Of a stretch of DNA of 64,000 nucleotides, positions 1-8,120 are shown in pieces; position 1 is the stretch's first letter; each line of letters begins with the position of its first letter. The notes beneath the pieces are model-generated. The model had not been told where the DNA came from. It searched no databases and saw only the letters and a program-made list of their open reading frames with translations. This stretch comes from an uncultured Bacteroidales bacterium (GTDB lineage Bacteria; Bacteroidota; Bacteroidia; Bacteroidales; P3): NCBI GenBank assembly GCA_900316515.1, contig ONDE01000008.1:1-64000 (forward strand). The letters run 5' to 3'. The translations under genes were made by a program, and so were the position numbers.

Positions 1-192
1 CCAGCTCATGTGCGATGCCAGCTGCACCTCGCGCTTGAACATCTCGCGGTGCGCCACCTGCTCCGGGGTGCGCGGATTGCGCGGAGCGGGGTTGTAGGCG
101 CGCACACACCACTGCCCACGCCACATGTAACCCACTGCGGGTCCGAGTCTTCCGTGGAATCCTCCCATAAATCCTGCCGTCTGTTTAGCCAT
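1..192 (-). CDS. DUF6266-like hypothetical protein, N-terminal part
   Basis: Reading the minus strand from an ATG at 192 gives 64 codons that run off the window's left edge, so only the N-terminus is seen. It starts MAKQTAGFMGGFHGRLGPAV and continues with a WRGQW stretch and NPRTPEQ. The glycine-spaced GFxGxxGPxVGxxW pattern followed by NPRT and Gln is what I remember of Bacteroidota DUF6266 proteins, whose function is unknown. No signal peptide or membrane segment is visible. The divergent spacer to the next gene suggests its own promoter. Assignment rests on memory of the family pattern only. Confidence 0.6.
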   Translation of the reverse strand, partial: MAKQTAGFMGGFHGRLGPAVGYMWRGQWCVRAYNPAPRNPRTPEQVAHREMFKREVQLASHMSW

Positions 193-436
193 GATAAGGT
201 ATCTTTTATTTATATTCTGCTATCACAAACGTTGCATTCCATATATTATTGCCTACTAAAGTAATTTTTCACAATGGGAGCATAAGTGGAGGAGTATGAG
301 TATAGTAAGAGAAGGTGGCAGTTCAAGGGCTAGTTATCAGCGGTTTGTGGGTCGGCCTCCGGCCTCAAAATTATAAGAAAAATGCACGGAAAATTATAGA
401 AAACACATCGCCGCCGAAAGACCGCAGTGGGTACTG

Positions 437-472
437 CCTCTAACGTGCTTACCGTGGCACGGTAGAGGTTTT
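437..472 (+). terminator. Hairpin followed by T run
   Basis: CCTCTA (437-442) pairs with TAGAGG (463-468). The inner CGTGC/GCACG extends the stem, and TTTT follows. It looks like an intrinsic terminator of a plus-strand transcript whose gene is not obvious. Confidence 0.45.
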
Positions 473-489
473 AACTTTGCTGACAATCT

Positions 490-521
490 GGCGGCCCAGC
501 GGATGCTGGGCCGCCTTATTA
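490..521 (+). terminator. Strong GC-rich hairpin, likely terminator
   Basis: An 11-bp perfect stem, GGCGGCCCAGC (490-500) with GCTGGGCCGCC (505-515), has a GGAT loop and is followed by TTATTATTTC. It isolates the downstream promoter from upstream transcription. Confidence 0.6.
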
Positions 522-566
522 TTTCTTTTGTCAGGTTGTCGTTAAAAAAGAGTTGTTTATTATTTA

Positions 567-599
567 TTTGCACGCATTCTGATTTTTTTCGTATCTTTG
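567..599 (+). promoter_or_regulatory. Bacteroidota -33/-7 promoter
   Basis: TTTG at 567-570 and TATCTTTG at 592-599 are separated by 21 bp, matching the TTTG / TAnnTTTG consensus of the primary Bacteroidota sigma factor. The start codon of the next gene lies 37 bp downstream. Confidence 0.75.
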
Positions 600-636
600 C
601 ATTTTATTTTTAGCAACAATTAAATAATAAAATAGC

Positions 637-1509
637 ATGGATAAACTGATTATCACCGCCGCCATCTGCGGCGCAGAGGTTACCAAGGAGCAGAACCCCA
701 ACGTACCTTACACTGTTGAAGAGATTGTTCGCGAGGCCAAGAGCGCCGTCGACGCCGGCGCCGCCATCGTGCACCTCCACGTCCGCGAGGACGACGGTAC
801 CCCCACCCAGAGCCACGTGCGCTTCCAGGAGTGCACCGAGGCCATCCTCAAAGAGTGCCCCAACGTGATCCTTATCCCCAGCACCGGCGGTGCAGTGGGC
901 ATGACCCCCGACGAGCGCCTCGACTCGACCAACACCACCCCCGTGCCCGAGATGGCCACTCTCGACTGCGGCACCTGCAACTTCGGCGACGACATCTTCG
1001 ACAACACGATGCCCACCATGCGCGCCTTTGGCAAACGCATGATTGAGAAGGGCATAAAGCCCGAATACGAGTGCTTCGAGATGGGTCATCTCGAGACCAT
1101 CGTGCACATGGCCCGCAAAGGTCAGGTGCCCAGCGCCTTTGGCGTAGCCGGTCCTGACGGCAACCCTCTTCCCCTCGTGCCTATGCAGTTCAACTTTGTG
1201 CTGGGAGTCCTCGGCTGTGCCTCCGCCACAGTCGACAACTTGGTATGGATGGTGAAGAACATCCCCGCCGGCAGCACATGGACCGCCACCGGCATTGGCC
1301 GCAACGCTTTCACCCTGGCTGCCCCTGCCATCGTCATGGGTGGCAACGTGCGCGTGGGCTTTGAGGACAACCTCTACCTCGAGCGCGGCGTACTGGCCAA
1401 GAGCAACGGCGAGCTGGTCGACAAGGTCGTCCGCATGGCCAAGCTGCTGGGCCGCCAGGTAGCCACCAGCGACGAGGCCCGCGAAATCCTCAGTCTCAAG
1501 AAAAGATAA
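637..1509 (+). CDS. BKACE family (Kce-like) beta-keto acid cleavage enzyme
   Basis: A 290-residue protein of the DUF849/BKACE family, the usual length for it. These Zn-dependent TIM-barrel enzymes condense a beta-keto acid with acetyl-CoA and split it into acetoacetate and a CoA ester; the founding member, Kce, cleaves 3-keto-5-aminohexanoate in lysine fermentation. The metal-binding HLHVRE segment is present (His46, His48), an early Glu14 lies in the ICGAE start, and the late GFEDN motif carries the expected Glu at about 243. No other lysine-fermentation gene (kamA, kamD/E, kdd) is visible nearby, so the substrate remains open among BKACE subfamilies. A clear promoter precedes it, and the next gene begins 9 bp after its stop, so the two may be co-transcribed. 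Confidence 0.85.
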   Translation: MDKLIITAAICGAEVTKEQNPNVPYTVEEIVREAKSAVDAGAAIVHLHVREDDGTPTQSHVRFQECTEAILKECPNVILIPSTGGAVGMTPDERLDSTNTTPVPEMATLDCGTCNFGDDIFDNTMPTMRAFGKRMIEKGIKPEYECFEMGHLETIVHMARKGQVPSAFGVAGPDGNPLPLVPMQFNFVLGVLGCASATVDNLVWMVKNIPAGSTWTATGIGRNAFTLAAPAIVMGGNVRVGFEDNLYLERGVLAKSNGELVDKVVRMAKLLGRQVATSDEAREILSLKKR

Positions 1510-1518
1510 TACAACTCG

Positions 1519-3549
1519 ATGAAAAAGATATTCTTACTGCTGGCTGCCGCCGCCGTCACATTCGGCGCCGCTGCCCAGGTTGATTTCAGCAATGAGGGTC
1601 TGCGCTACTGGCGCCAAAACCACCAGATGCGCGATGCCTCGCGTTTCCACCTCGACTCGCCCATCAAACAGGCTCCCGCCCCGAAAGGCGAGGCCAAGTA
1701 CACGGGCATGCCAAACGACACCTTCTGGTTCCCCGGCGAATGGGAAGAGGTGCAGGCCATCGTGGTGACCCCCTACTACGCCTACTACCCCACCCAGGGC
1801 AACTATCAGGTTGCCGACCCCGTGGTGCCCGGCTACGCCTACTACTATCAGAGCTACTACTCGCGTACCCCCTCTGGCATAGGTCCCTACGGTGCCATGA
1901 TGGACACCGCCGACGCCAGCGGCATTGGCGACGTGGCCTTCTACCTGATGGACGCCATCCAACTCGGCGGCGCCCAGGCTTGGGTGCGTGTGGAGCAGCT
2001 GAGCGACTCGGCCATCGTCAAGCGCAAACTGGCCCGCATGGGTCTGCGCAACGACAACATGCGCTTCATCGAAGGTCCCGGCAACTCGTTCTGGTACCGC
2101 GACTGCGGCCCCATATGCTTCTACTACGGCGAGGGCGACACCGTGGGCATGCTCGACTTCGAGTACTACCCCGGCCGCGCACTGGACGACTCGCTGCCCG
2201 TCTATATCAACCGCCAGATGGGTCTGCCCAACTTCACCACCTCGATTGAGTGGGAAGGCGGCAACTGCCTGGTCGACGGCACCAACATGGTGATCAGCAG
2301 CGATGCAATCTACGACAACAACCGCGACACCTACGGCCAGATTACCTGGGACGGCGTGAACACCAGCACCATTAACTACCAGAACAAGCCATCGCTCACC
2401 AATGCACGCGTGAAGGACAGCCTGCGCGCCCTCATAGGCCCGCGCGCCACCTATATCCTGCCTGCCTTCCAGTACGACGGCGGCACAGGACACATAGACC
2501 TCTATGCCGACATGATCAGCGAGAACCAGTTTGTCTTCAGCAAGATGCCTGACATCTACAGCTCGTGGAACGACTACTCCGTTGGCAACAAGAATATGGA
2601 CTCGCTCTGCAGCTACGAGAGTTACTTTGGCGAGAACTACTGGTGCAGCTACATCCCCTTCCCCTCGAGGGACAACGGCGGCAACTTCAGCAGCCAGACG
2701 CAGTACGACCAGCAGTACACCCGCACCTACTCGAACCACACCTTCGTCAACAACGTCATTATCCAGCCTTGTTTCTCCGAGGTCGACAGCACCGGCATGC
2801 CCAGTGCCACATGGGACAAGGAGAACATCTGCAAACTGAAGAATGCATACCCTGGATACACCATCTACTGTGTTGACGTGCGCGGCTTCGACGGCAGCGG
2901 CGGTGCCATCCACTGCATCACCAAGCAAATTCCCGCCGAGCACCCAATCCGCATACTGCATTCCGAGTACCACGATTCGGTGAGCACCGTGTGGTTGAGC
3001 CAGAGCGCCCCGATCTATGCTGAAATCAGCAATGTCGACGGCATCGCAGAGGCTAAGATCATGTACCGCATCAACGAAGGCGACTGGCTTAGCACCAACC
3101 TCAACCCCGACCCCAGCGACAACAGCTACAACGGCGTGCTGCCCACCACACTGGGTCAGGTAGGAACCCGTTTCGACTATTACATCACCGCCACCTCCAA
3201 TGCCGGCAAGACTATCACCAAACCTATGACGGCAACCCAGGGTGGTTACTATTCGTTCTGCATCGGTGGCCATCTCGGCATCGAGGAAGCCGACACCGAA
3301 GAAAACTTCGGCCAGTTCTTCCCCAACCCCGCCAGTGACCGTGCCAGCATGATTATCGACCTCGGCAACGGAGCCGACTATAACGTCAGCATCATCGACC
3401 TCAGCGGCCGCACCATCCACACTTCGAGCCTTAAAGCCTCGGGCAAAGTGGTGTACAACATCGAAGCTTCGCGTCTCGCCGCCGGCCAGTACACCGTGGT
3501 GTTCAGCAATAGCAACGAGCGCGTGGTGCGCAAACTAATCGTCAAGTAA
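1519..3549 (+). CDS. Secreted peptidylarginine/agmatine deiminase-family protein with T9SS tail
   Basis: A 676-residue protein with an N-terminal signal peptide (MKKIFLLLAAAAVTFGAAAQ). The body is a guanidino-group-modifying deiminase domain of the PAD_porph/agmatine deiminase family. The WYRDCGP motif gives Asp195, GHID gives His325 and Asp327, and the nucleophile motif GGAIHCITKQ gives Cys466. An immunoglobulin-like stretch follows (about 485-580), and the last ~85 residues form a T9SS type A sorting domain (FFPNPASD, then GQYTVVFSN and RKLIVK). The order of deiminase, Ig-like domain and sorting tail is that of the Porphyromonas gingivalis enzyme PPAD, which citrullinates protein arginines outside the cell. 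Agmatine deiminases are cytosolic, so export argues for a peptide or protein substrate; that is inference. The 3' end overlaps the convergent glycosyltransferase by 15 bp. Confidence 0.85.
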   Translation: MKKIFLLLAAAAVTFGAAAQVDFSNEGLRYWRQNHQMRDASRFHLDSPIKQAPAPKGEAKYTGMPNDTFWFPGEWEEVQAIVVTPYYAYYPTQGNYQVADPVVPGYAYYYQSYYSRTPSGIGPYGAMMDTADASGIGDVAFYLMDAIQLGGAQAWVRVEQLSDSAIVKRKLARMGLRNDNMRFIEGPGNSFWYRDCGPICFYYGEGDTVGMLDFEYYPGRALDDSLPVYINRQMGLPNFTTSIEWEGGNCLVDGTNMVISSDAIYDNNRDTYGQITWDGVNTSTINYQNKPSLTNARVKDSLRALIGPRATYILPAFQYDGGTGHIDLYADMISENQFVFSKMPDIYSSWNDYSVGNKNMDSLCSYESYFGENYWCSYIPFPSRDNGGNFSSQTQYDQQYTRTYSNHTFVNNVIIQPCFSEVDSTGMPSATWDKENICKLKNAYPGYTIYCVDVRGFDGSGGAIHCITKQIPAEHPIRILHSEYHDSVSTVWLSQSAPIYAEISNVDGIAEAKIMYRINEGDWLSTNLNPDPSDNSYNGVLPTTLGQVGTRFDYYITATSNAGKTITKPMTATQGGYYSFCIGGHLGIEEADTEENFGQFFPNPASDRASMIIDLGNGADYNVSIIDLSGRTIHTSSLKASGKVVYNIEASRLAAGQYTVVFSNSNERVVRKLIVK

Positions 3550-4647
3550 AGACCTGTATACGGCAGTCATATCGGCTGCAACCTTCTCAGGGGCGAACTT
3601 CACACGTTGGGTTCGCCCTTTTTCTATGCAACGCCAACGGAAGTCGTCGTCAGAGAGCAGGCGGTTGAGATGGGCTGCCACCGTGTCCACATCGTCGGGA
3701 GCTGCATATAAGGCTGCCTCGCCGCCGGCTTCGGGCATTGACGACACATTGCTAGTCACCACAGGACAATCGCAACAGAGGCTCTCCAGTACAGGTATTC
3801 CGAACCCCTCGAAACGCGAGAGGTAGACCGAGGCAACTGCACCGGCGTATAGCGCAGGGAAGTCGGTGAAAGCCGCATGGTCGAGCAGTATTACACGACG
3901 GCCGTCGACTCCAGCAGCCACCATTCGTCCATAGTCGCCGCGAAGACGTCCCACAATGACCAAAGCGACATCGTCGGGAAGGCGTTTCATAGCCTCGATT
4001 ATCGTCAGCTGGTTCTTACGCTCCTCGACAGTGCCTACCGATATGAAGTAACGTTCGGGTAGATTGTATTTTCGTCTAACATCACTGACCAGTTCCTGGC
4101 TTCTTTGAAAATTCCAGAACATCGTATCACAACTTTGATAGACCACATGTATCTTCCCCTCAGGCACATGCATGAAGTCGACGAGGTCACGTTTAGTCTG
4201 CTCGCTGATGGCCACCACAATGTCAGCCACACGGCATGCATGACGTTGCTTCAAGCGGTGCACGATGCGATCGAATAATGTGAAATACTGCGGGTAGCGA
4301 CAAACAATGAGGTCATGCATAGTCACCACTCGGCGAACCCCGTTGGGCAGACCGAGCGGAAGTTCGTGACTGAGGCCATGATACAGCAGCACGCCGTCAT
4401 GCTTCACCCTCTGGGCACAAGCCAGCGACCTCCACAGCGACGGCATCATACGCCACAACCCCTGCGGCATTCTCACGACACTGTCGGCGAGTCCATCACC
4501 CCACTCGGCAAAAGCCTTGCGCACCTTGGGAGTGTAAAGCACCTTGACGCCATCGACAGCACCGATAAGGCTACGGCTGTAGTTGCCCAACCCCGTGCCG
4601 TTGCAGAACGCCCGCTTGGCATCGTATCCTATGACCGTCTTCTTCAT
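3535..4647 (-). CDS. Glycosyltransferase family 4
   Basis: A 370-residue retaining GT-B glycosyltransferase of the GT4 type. The N-terminal acceptor domain begins VIGYDAKRAFCNGTGLGNYS and includes HGLSHELP and the VAISEQTKRDL strand. The C-terminal donor-binding domain carries SVGTVEERKNQ and the typical SRFEGFGIPVLES motif with its conserved glutamates. It probably adds a hexose or mannose to a surface glycan or LPS core, judging from the acetyltransferase and GT2 next door. It is the full-length counterpart of the half-length gene at 6169-6756, with which it shares the N-terminal layout. Its start region shares the divergent spacer with the acetyltransferase. Donor and acceptor cannot be told from sequence. 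Confidence 0.88.
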   Translation of the reverse strand: MKKTVIGYDAKRAFCNGTGLGNYSRSLIGAVDGVKVLYTPKVRKAFAEWGDGLADSVVRMPQGLWRMMPSLWRSLACAQRVKHDGVLLYHGLSHELPLGLPNGVRRVVTMHDLIVCRYPQYFTLFDRIVHRLKQRHACRVADIVVAISEQTKRDLVDFMHVPEGKIHVVYQSCDTMFWNFQRSQELVSDVRRKYNLPERYFISVGTVEERKNQLTIIEAMKRLPDDVALVIVGRLRGDYGRMVAAGVDGRRVILLDHAAFTDFPALYAGAVASVYLSRFEGFGIPVLESLCCDCPVVTSNVSSMPEAGGEAALYAAPDDVDTVAAHLNRLLSDDDFRWRCIEKGRTQRVKFAPEKVAADMTAVYRSLLDD

Positions 4648-4697
4648 TTTTGCGAATGCAAAAGTACAACTTTTTTCGCAATATGGGAAAAAATGTG

Positions 4698-4705
4698 TAA
4701 TTTTG
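4698..4705 (+). promoter_or_regulatory. -7 box TAATTTTG
   Basis: TAATTTTG sits 24 bp before the ATG at 4730 and within a GTGTAATTTTGCACC context that recurs before tRNA-Leu (48531-48545). The -33 element is weak. The box argues against starts upstream of 4730 for the acetyltransferase. Confidence 0.5.
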
Positions 4706-4729
4706 CACCGCGAAAAACGGTTGGATGAG

Positions 4730-5422
4730 ATGAACTACAGGCATCATATAAAACGCATGCTGGCGTGGCGCTACCTGATGGCGATGCCGCGCAGCCTCTG
4801 GTATAACCTTCGGCTGCTATCTTGGAAGCAGGCCCGCCGGCTGCCCATACTGATTTCCAACCGCACCTCCATCGATGCCCTCACAGGCAAGGTGGAAATC
4901 AACGCTTCCAATCTCCGCTTGGGAATGGTGAAGATAGGGTTCAACACCTACCAAGGCAGCAACTACCGCCACGACCGCACACGCCTCAACCTACGCGGCC
5001 GTATGGTTGTCAAGGGCGAATGCGACTTCGGCGCCGGCAGCAGCGTGGAGGTGGCCGAGAACGGCGTACTCACCTTGGGCGACAAGTTCTGCTTCGGTCC
5101 GCGTTCACTCATTATCTGCCACCACGAGATTACATTCGGAACATTCGACCGTATCTCATGGGGCTGCACCCTGATGGACACCGACCAACATGCGCTGGTG
5201 GACCAAGACGGAAAGCGCGTGAACCCCGACCGGCCGATAGTCTTCGGCAACAACGTATGGATGGGTTGCCACACCATCGTCACCAAGGGCGTCACCCTCG
5301 CCGATAACACCACCGTGGCCGCTGGCTCGCGCCTCGCAGGCCGCTACGAAGAACCCATGACCGTCCTCGCTGGCAATCCAGCCACCGTGGTGCGCCGCGG
5401 CGTAAAACGCGAACAACAATGA
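4730..5422 (+). CDS. Left-handed beta-helix acyl/acetyltransferase
   Basis: The reading frame is open from 4583, but the -7 box at 4698-4705 lies inside that extension, so I place the start at the ATG at 4730 (230 residues). Repeated hexapeptide-type segments run from about residue 55 to the end, with GNNVWMGCHTIVTKGVTLAD and LAGNPATVVR near the C-terminus, the signature of the maltose/galactoside O-acetyltransferase (LbetaH) family. It likely acetylates a sugar of a surface polysaccharide with acetyl-CoA in the cytosol. Its stop overlaps the start of the GT2 gene in an ATGA arrangement, so the two are translationally coupled. Acceptor unknown. Confidence 0.82.
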   Translation: MNYRHHIKRMLAWRYLMAMPRSLWYNLRLLSWKQARRLPILISNRTSIDALTGKVEINASNLRLGMVKIGFNTYQGSNYRHDRTRLNLRGRMVVKGECDFGAGSSVEVAENGVLTLGDKFCFGPRSLIICHHEITFGTFDRISWGCTLMDTDQHALVDQDGKRVNPDRPIVFGNNVWMGCHTIVTKGVTLADNTTVAAGSRLAGRYEEPMTVLAGNPATVVRRGVKREQQ

Positions 5423-6168
5423 ATGCGATAAGCGCCATAATAATAACGCAGAACGAAGAGCGCAACATAGGACGATGCCTTGAGTCGCTCGCCGGTGTTG
5501 CCGACGAAATAATAGTGGTTGACTCTGGCTCAACCGACAACACCGAAGCCATCTGCCGCAAAGCAGGGGCGCACTTCGAGCACCACGACTGGGAAGGCTA
5601 TTCGGGGCAGAAGAACTATGCCAACAGCCTCGCCGCCTGCCCGTGGATACTGAGCATCGACGCCGACGAGGCGATATCCCCCACCCTGCGCGAGAGTATG
5701 CTGGCATGGAAACAAGAGGAGCAGCAGCAAGGTGTCTACCGTTTCAACCGCCTGACCAACTACTGCGGTCACTGGATACACCACTGCGGTTGGTATCCCG
5801 ACCCATGCACACGCCTCTTCCCAAAAGACGCCGCCCGCTGGGATGGCCTAGTCCACGAGCAGTTAACTTTCACCTCTCACCTTTCACCTTTCACCTTAAA
5901 AGGCAACCTCCTGCACTACAGTTACTACAGCGTCGAAGAGCATGCCAAGCGGCAGTTGCACTATGCCACTCTGGCGGCGAGGAAGGCTCATGAGGCAGGC
6001 AAGAAGGTCGGTGCCGCAGGCGTATGGCTGCGTCCAAAATGGAACTTCTTCAGAAACTATATCTTGAAGGGAGGCATCCTTGACGGCCATGCGGGATATA
6101 CCGTTTGCCGTATGTCGGCATACTATACCTTTCTGAAATACGCGCTGCTGCGCGAATTAGATTCTTGA
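5419..6168 (+). CDS. Glycosyltransferase family 2, LPS core type
   Basis: A 249-residue inverting GT-A enzyme. The N-terminus reads AIIITQNEERNIGRCLESL; the nucleotide-binding VDSGSTDNT segment is at about 35-43, and ILSIDADE supplies the DxD-like metal site. It continues with GGYPD-like HHCGWYPD and HEQL, features of the WaaE/KdtX family of LPS core glucosyltransferases. A low-complexity stretch at 5862-5901 (CTTTCAC-type words) interrupts the conserved VHEQL...KGNLLHYS region and encodes a 10-12 residue insert; it belongs to the short-word repeats described elsewhere. The gene is coupled to the upstream acetyltransferase and abuts the minus-strand GT4 fragment tail to tail with no spacer. 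Confidence 0.85.
   Translation: MNAISAIIITQNEERNIGRCLESLAGVADEIIVVDSGSTDNTEAICRKAGAHFEHHDWEGYSGQKNYANSLAACPWILSIDADEAISPTLRESMLAWKQEEQQQGVYRFNRLTNYCGHWIHHCGWYPDPCTRLFPKDAARWDGLVHEQLTFTSHLSPFTLKGNLLHYSYYSVEEHAKRQLHYATLAARKAHEAGKKVGAAGVWLRPKWNFFRNYILKGGILDGHAGYTVCRMSAYYTFLKYALLRELDS
5862..5901. repeat. Short-word repeat inserted in frame in GT2 gene
   Basis: Four close repeats of the word CTTTCAC(CT) lie inside the GT2 coding sequence and keep its frame, adding roughly TFTSHLSPFTL. There is only one arm, without a complementary partner array. Confidence 0.6.
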
Positions 6169-6756
6169 TTACCTCTCTCCAGCCAAAGTCTGGTAAAGCT
6201 CACGATACTGCTCCACCATGCGGTCGGTGAGTTCGTAGGGGTTGCTGCCGCCGATGACGACAACCTTGTCACCGTTGACGCCGGCATCTATCAGCTGCTG
6301 CTTCACCTCCCTGCTGACGGCAACAATCACGTCGGCAGCCGCAAAGGAGTACTCCATGCGCTTCTTCCAGAAAAGCGAGTCGAGCAACGACGTGCGGTGA
6401 TGCTCATCGACACCATAGCAAGTGATGATAGTCTTGATGCCGCGGTCAATATGATAGGGTAGCTCCTCGTTCAAACCATGGAATATCTTGATCTTCTCAG
6501 TTTTCAACCAGGGATTCAGACGGTAGCGCATCCACAGCTGAGGCATCAGTTTGGCGGTGCCGAAAGGAACAAAAGTGCTGATATTGCTGTAGCTGGAGAA
6601 ATAGCCGCAATAGGCCTTCTTGATACGTGTAGCGAAAAGCATGGCACGATAATCCGCAACATGACCGACGGCCAGTTTTTCTATCAATGCGCGACCGAAA
6701 TCACCCAGCTCGTGGGTGTTGCGCAATACATTATTAGCTTCGTATCCTACTATCAT
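6169..6756 (-). CDS. Half-length GT4 glycosyltransferase (N-terminal domain only)
   Basis: 195 residues that match only the N-terminal half of the GT4 protein at 3535-4647: MIVGYEANNVLRNTHELGDF, then HGLNEELP, then ADVIVAVSREVKQQLID, and KVVVIGGSNPY at the domain border. The donor-binding C-terminal domain with the ExFGxxxxE motif is absent, and the gene stops directly against the GT2 stop codon. It may be a truncated, decaying gene that lost its 3' half, or a stand-alone domain that needs a partner. The reading frame is intact, so decay, if any, is recent. Divergent promoters with the TrmH gene lie upstream. Confidence 0.7.
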   Translation of the reverse strand: MIVGYEANNVLRNTHELGDFGRALIEKLAVGHVADYRAMLFATRIKKAYCGYFSSYSNISTFVPFGTAKLMPQLWMRYRLNPWLKTEKIKIFHGLNEELPYHIDRGIKTIITCYGVDEHHRTSLLDSLFWKKRMEYSFAAADVIVAVSREVKQQLIDAGVNGDKVVVIGGSNPYELTDRMVEQYRELYQTLAGER

Positions 6757-6817
6757 TGCTTTCTATCTTGCTGATATGTTGTATCGTTCGCTGTTGATAA
6801 AAACATAGAACGATGTG

Positions 6818-6846
6818 CAAAAATACAAAAATATTTAGTACTTTTG
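6818..6846. promoter_or_regulatory. Overlapping divergent -7 boxes
   Basis: CAAAAATA at 6818-6825 is the minus-strand box TATTTTTG for the GT4 fragment. TACTTTTG at 6839-6846 is the plus-strand box for the TrmH gene, whose ATG is 20 bp downstream. The two promoters lie back to back within 30 bp. Confidence 0.55.
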
Positions 6847-6865
6847 CAAAAATTTTTGAACAACT

Positions 6866-7576
6866 ATGCCCGAACGTATACCCAACCTGCCCAGCCTCTT
6901 CGCCCAACTCAGCACCGAGCAGAAGGCCACACTCTACAGCCGTGCCGCAGAACTCTTCAGCGACAACAAACGAGAGCTCTTCGACCGCCTGGCGCCGCTG
7001 CGCACGCGCCATATCTGCGTAGTGCTGGAAAACATATACCAGAGCCACAATGCCGCCGCCGTGCTGCGCTCGTGCGACTGCTTCGGGGTGCAGGACGTGC
7101 ATGTGGTTGACGACAAGAACCCCTTTAACCCCGCCGGCGACGTGGCGGTGGGCAGCTCGAAGTGGGTGGACTACTACCGCCACACATCCATACAGGAGGC
7201 CTACAAACACCTCCACGCCAATGGCTACCGCATCGTGGCCACCCTGCCGCACGAGAACGACACTATGATTACCGACCTCGACATCAGCCAACCCACGGCA
7301 CTGGTCTTCGGCACCGAGCTCACAGGCCTCACACAGGAGGCTATCGACCTCGCCGACGGCTACGTGAAGATACCGATGTACGGCTTCACCGAGAGTTTTA
7401 ACATCTCAGTCTGCGCCGCCCTCTCGCTATTCAGCCTCACCGAGCGCATGCGCCGCAACCCCGACCTGCATTGGCAACTCGACGACGACGCCCTTCTCGA
7501 CCTCAAACTCCACTGGGCCATGCAGACCATCCGCGACGGTGACAAGGTTGTCAAAAATCTATTAGAAAATCTTTGA
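6866..7576 (+). CDS. trmH: tRNA (guanosine-2'-O-)-methyltransferase, TrmH/SpoU family
   Basis: A 236-residue SPOUT methyltransferase. The three SpoU motifs are in order: NAAAVLRSCDCFGV (motif 1, with the catalytic Arg), ALVFGTELTGLT (motif 2) and IPMYGFTESFNISVCAALSL (motif 3, forming the SAM-binding trefoil knot). The short N-terminal and C-terminal extensions and overall length fit TrmH, which methylates the 2'-OH of G18 in tRNA using SAM. An alternative is a 23S rRNA enzyme of the same family, but those usually carry an L30e-like N-domain, which is missing here. The gene is monocistronic between its own promoter and the promoter of the next gene. Confidence 0.85.
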   Translation: MPERIPNLPSLFAQLSTEQKATLYSRAAELFSDNKRELFDRLAPLRTRHICVVLENIYQSHNAAAVLRSCDCFGVQDVHVVDDKNPFNPAGDVAVGSSKWVDYYRHTSIQEAYKHLHANGYRIVATLPHENDTMITDLDISQPTALVFGTELTGLTQEAIDLADGYVKIPMYGFTESFNISVCAALSLFSLTERMRRNPDLHWQLDDDALLDLKLHWAMQTIRDGDKVVKNLLENL

Positions 7577-7591
7577 TATAAATATTTTTTG

Positions 7592-7599
7592 TATATTTG
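7592..7599 (+). promoter_or_regulatory. -7 box TATATTTG
   Basis: TATATTTG lies 44 bp before the ATG at 7644. A TTTG at 7572-7575 is upstream with a 16-bp spacer, shorter than the usual 19-21. Confidence 0.5.
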
Positions 7600-7643
7600 C
7601 AATTCAATTAGCAACAACGCAGAAACAATATAAAGTATTAGAT

Positions 7644-8114
7644 ATGAAAAAGATATTCGCTTTTGCAGCCGCCGTTCTGCTCTGTGCGGGACCGCTGTTT
7701 GCACAAAAAGAGAAAGCCGTGGCCGAGAAAGAGGTCAAGGTGAACTATGTAAAAGACTTCCAGCGCCAGGTGAAAGACGCCGAGAACGTGGCATGGTGGC
7801 AAGTCGACTCGCTGACCTACAAAGTGACCTTCACCGACGCCGACAAGAGCCGTCAGGCCATGGTCTTCTCCAACAAAGGTTCGGAGACCCACTACTTCAT
7901 CGACAAGCAGTACTACCCCCACGCTGTGGTTGACACCGTGAACCACATGTATAATGGTTACAACATCACCGACGTATGGGTGCGCAAGATGCGCGGCAAA
8001 ATGACCTATCAGGCACGCATCGCCAAGAAGAGCGGCTTCCTCTGGTGGAAGAAGGAGAAAGACGTCAAGAAACTCAACTTCGAAGTGGACGGCAAATACA
8101 TCAATGCCGAATAA
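7644..8114 (+). CDS. PepSY-like periplasmic protein
   Basis: 156 residues with a signal peptide (cleavage after about residue 20, LFAQ). The mature part, with KDFQRQVKDAENVAWWQVDS, YKVTFTDADKSRQAMVFSN and a VVDTVNHMYNGYNITDVW segment, fits the beta-lactamase-inhibitor-like/PepSY-like (DUF2874) fold common in gut Bacteroidales: a pair of short alpha/beta modules with regularly spaced aromatics. These proteins are exported; their role is not established. It has its own promoter and a strong terminator immediately after the stop, so it is a single-gene unit. Confidence 0.65.
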   Translation: MKKIFAFAAAVLLCAGPLFAQKEKAVAEKEVKVNYVKDFQRQVKDAENVAWWQVDSLTYKVTFTDADKSRQAMVFSNKGSETHYFIDKQYYPHAVVDTVNHMYNGYNITDVWVRKMRGKMTYQARIAKKSGFLWWKKEKDVKKLNFEVDGKYINAE

Positions 8115-8120
8115 AATAAA

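Larger units (their letters stand above)
193..636. other. Intergenic region with two strong hairpins and a promoter
   Basis: This 444-bp stretch holds no convincing gene. It contains hairpins at 437-468 and 490-515 and a Bacteroidota-type promoter at 567-599 that serves the next gene. Both hairpins are followed by T-rich plus-strand sequence although no plus-strand gene ends here, so a small RNA between about 290 and 520 is possible; I recognise no known RNA family. Confidence 0.5.

Noticed and set aside
1534..3420. Long minus-strand open frame antisense to the deiminase gene
   Set aside because: It is a shadow of the real gene; the translation is Val/Ala/Gly-rich with no motif.
4583..4729. 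N-terminal extension of the acetyltransferase
   Set aside because: It contains the promoter -7 box and antisense sequence of the GT4 gene start; the family begins at the ATG at 4730.
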